Below are positions 61,903-64,000 of a stretch of DNA of 64,000 nt, piece after piece. Both the position numbers and the translations under genes were made by a program. The notes under the pieces were generated by a model. It was not told the origin of the DNA. It did no database searches and worked only from the letters and a program-made list of their open reading frames with translations. The stretch is taken from the NCBI RefSeq assembly GCF_031323975.1, contig NZ_JAVIWS010000001.1:3472001-3536000 (forward strand), given 5' to 3'. This DNA is from Escherichia ruysiae. Its GTDB lineage: Bacteria; Pseudomonadota; Gammaproteobacteria; Enterobacterales; Enterobacteriaceae. Numbering within the stretch: position 1 is the stretch's first letter; every line of letters begins with the position of its first letter.

Positions 61903-62706
61903 ATGGCTATCCCTGCATTTGGTTTAGGTACTTTCCGTCTCAAAGACGACGTTGTTATTGCATCTGTGAAAACGGCGCTTGAACTTGGCTATCGCGCAAT
62001 TGATACCGCACAAATCTATGATAACGAAGCTGCAGTAGGTCAGGCGATTGCAGAAAGTGGCGTGCCACGTAATGAACTCTATATCACCACTAAAATCTGG
62101 ATTGAAAATCTCAGCAAAGACAAACTGATCCCGAGTCTGAAAGAGAGCCTGCAAAAATTGCGTACCGATTATGTTGATCTGACGCTAATCCACTGGCCGT
62201 CACCAAACGATGAAGTCTCTGTTGAAGAGTTTATGCAGGCGTTGCTGGAAGCGAAAAAACAAGGGCTGACGCGTGAAATCGGTATTTCCAACTTCACGAT
62301 CCCGTTGATGGAAAAGGCAATTGCTGCTGTTGGCGCTGAAAACATCGCTACCAACCAGATTGAACTCTCTCCTTATCTGCAAAACCGTAAAGTGGTCGCC
62401 TGGGCTAAACAGCACGGCATTCATATTACTTCCTATATGACGCTGGCTTATGGGAAGGCTCTGAAAGATGAGGTTATTGCTCGTATCGCAGCTAAACACA
62501 ATGCGACCCCGGCACAAGTAATTCTGGCGTGGGCAATGGAGGAAGGCTACTCAGTAATACCGTCTTCCACTAAACGTGAAAACCTGGAAAGTAATCTTAA
62601 GGCACAAAGTTTACAGCTTGATGCAGAAGACAAAAAAGCGATCGCCGAACTGGATTGCAACGACCGCCTCGTAAGTCCGGAAGGTCTGGCTCCTGAATGG
62701 GATTAA
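61903..62706 (+). CDS. dkgB: 2,5-diketo-D-gluconate reductase B (aldo-keto reductase)
   Basis: NADPH-dependent aldo-keto reductase active on 2,5-diketogluconate and methylglyoxal (also yafB). It has 267 residues. The catalytic tetrad D34, Y39, K64 and H97 is in place ([23 protein letters not shown]). The (beta/alpha)8 pattern and the C-terminal NADPH site ([15 protein letters not shown]) are present. ATG follows AAGAGG. It converges on yafC with stops overlapping by three bases. Confidence 0.97.
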   Translation: MAIPAFGLGTFRLKDDVVIASVKTALELGYRAIDTAQIYDNEAAVGQAIAESGVPRNELYITTKIWIENLSKDKLIPSLKESLQKLRTDYVDLTLIHWPSPNDEVSVEEFMQALLEAKKQGLTREIGISNFTIPLMEKAIAAVGAENIATNQIELSPYLQNRKVVAWAKQHGIHITSYMTLAYGKALKDEVIARIAAKHNATPAQVILAWAMEEGYSVIPSSTKRENLESNLKAQSLQLDAEDKKAIAELDCNDRLVSPEGLAPEWD

Positions 62707-63617
62707 GCCTCTCTGACAGCTCCTGCGGGAGCTGTTTTTATATGCTCGCTAAGGAAATCGATAAAGGCCCGGATGCGAGTACTTACCGCGCGGTCGCTGT
62801 AATAGACGGCGCTGAAGGGCATTTCCACTGGCAACACTTTATCTGCCATTAACTCCACCAGTTCACCACGAGCAATTTCTCTGTCGATCATATAGTCGGA
62901 CAAACACGCAATCCCGTTGCCACTCAGGCAAAGCTGTTTCAGTGTTTCTCCACTATTGGATGACAAACCGTACTTCACCTCATGTAATTGTCCATCACTA
63001 CAGGCTATCGGCCAGGTATTGAGGGAAGCGGGTTCAGTAAATCCCAGGCAAACATGTTGCTTTAAATCGTCGATAGTTTCTGGCTTCCCGTAGCGGGCAA
63101 TATAGTCGGGGGAGGCGATAATTTTTCGATAACTGTTAAATAACGGCCTGGCTCGTAAGCTGGAATCCGTTAACGTACCGGCGCGTATCGCGACATCCAC
63201 TTTTCTTTCGATCAAATTAATAATCGTTTCGGAGGAGACTAGCGATAAAGTGACTTCCGGATAGCGTTCGCGGAAAGGCTTAATTAACGGCATCAGAAAG
63301 TGTAGTACCACGGGGGTTGCGGCATCGATCCGTAACAGTCCGCGCGGTGTATTACGCGTCTCCATAATTTCTGATTCTGCCGCTGCCATCTCCTGCAAAA
63401 TTGACTGTACGCGACGAAAATAACGCTCGCCTTCTTCCGTCAGGCTAAGTTGTCGTGTGGTTCGATTAAGTAGGCTGACGCCAAGTTTCATTTCCAGCTT
63501 TTTTACCGCACGGCTGACCGCTGAGTTTGCTTGCCCTAATTGTTCCGCTGCCCGGCTAAAGCTGCCGCTTTCGACGACCGAAACAAAAATGGCGAGTTCT
63601 TCCGACGTGGCTTTCAT
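62703..63617 (-). CDS. yafC: LysR-family regulator YafC
   Basis: This 304-residue transcription factor has an N-terminal winged helix-turn-helix (residues 1-60, [24 protein letters not shown]) and a substrate-binding domain from about residue 90. Its effector and targets are unknown. The C-terminal codons run through the dkgB terminator hairpin, so the gene end and the opposite terminator share DNA. Confidence 0.95.
   Translation of the reverse strand: MKATSEELAIFVSVVESGSFSRAAEQLGQANSAVSRAVKKLEMKLGVSLLNRTTRQLSLTEEGERYFRRVQSILQEMAAAESEIMETRNTPRGLLRIDAATPVVLHFLMPLIKPFRERYPEVTLSLVSSETIINLIERKVDVAIRAGTLTDSSLRARPLFNSYRKIIASPDYIARYGKPETIDDLKQHVCLGFTEPASLNTWPIACSDGQLHEVKYGLSSNSGETLKQLCLSGNGIACLSDYMIDREIARGELVELMADKVLPVEMPFSAVYYSDRAVSTRIRAFIDFLSEHIKTAPAGAVREA
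62716..62739 (+). terminator. dkgB terminator, inside yafC
   Basis: ACAGCTCC (62716-62723) pairs with GGAGCTGT (62728-62735), followed by TTTTA. It lies within the 3' coding end of the opposing yafC gene. Confidence 0.8.
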
Positions 63618-63806
63618 TTTTGCTCCTGTTGCAAAATAGAAGAGATATTTTGAATTTATTTGTTATTAAACCATCAGGATACGTAATATGTCATCCGATT
63701 TAATGTTCTCAATAATGAGCAAAATTCTGTGCGGTGTAAGCACTTGCTTACATAACAATATACAATTGCTCGTTGAAAGAGTGAGCTAAAATCCCTATAA
63801 CAGTAG

Positions 63807-64000
<194 letters not shown>

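Overview
The window is a stretch of Escherichia coli (or very close Escherichia) chromosome. Gene order, protein lengths and near-identical protein sequences follow the E. coli K-12 interval from fhuA to yafD, and an rrn operon of the rrnH type (16S, tRNA-Ile, tRNA-Ala, 23S, 5S, tRNA-Asp) lies in it. Comparisons with K-12 are from memory, since no search could be run.

Layout. 1-2370: an accessory locus absent from K-12 here, with the 3' part of a DNA methyltransferase and a one-base-overlapping partner gene that has a possible nuclease motif. 2.5-8.6 kb: Fur-controlled fhuACDB ferrichrome uptake. 8.6-19.1 kb: hemL, clcA, erpA, yadS, mtnN-btuF, dgt, degP, cdaR, yaeH. 19.4-23.9 kb: dapD, glnD, map on the minus strand. 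24.1-29.1 kb: S2 leader RNA, rpsB, tsf, pyrH, frr, dxr. 29.3-44.0 kb: a dense envelope and lipid run, ispU-cdsA-rseP-bamA-skp-lpxD-fabZ-lpxA-lpxB-rnhB-dnaE-accA. It supplies undecaprenyl carrier, CDP-diacylglycerol, the sigma-E-activating protease, outer-membrane protein assembly, lipid A and malonyl-CoA. 44-55.2 kb: a DUF4282-like membrane gene where K-12 has ldcC, then yaeR, tilS, rof/yaeP, yaeQ-arfB-nlpE, yaeF, proS, rcsF-trmO and metNIQ. 55.4-61.8 kb: gmhB and the rRNA operon. 61.9-64 kb: dkgB, yafC and the 5' end of yafD.

The core genes look intact. The differences from the K-12 plan are the methyltransferase locus, loss of yaeI (between yaeH and dapD), replacement of ldcC by the DUF4282-like gene, two ERIC-type elements in the ribosomal/translation cluster, a 23S allele with several altered helix tips, and a tandem array of small hairpins behind a duplicated 5S tail before tRNA-Asp.

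The best candidate for an undescribed system is the truncated locus at 1-2370. A permissive reading is a restriction-modification or other anti-phage module, but its upstream genes lie outside the window. No prophage, IS element, CRISPR array or plasmid gene was found.
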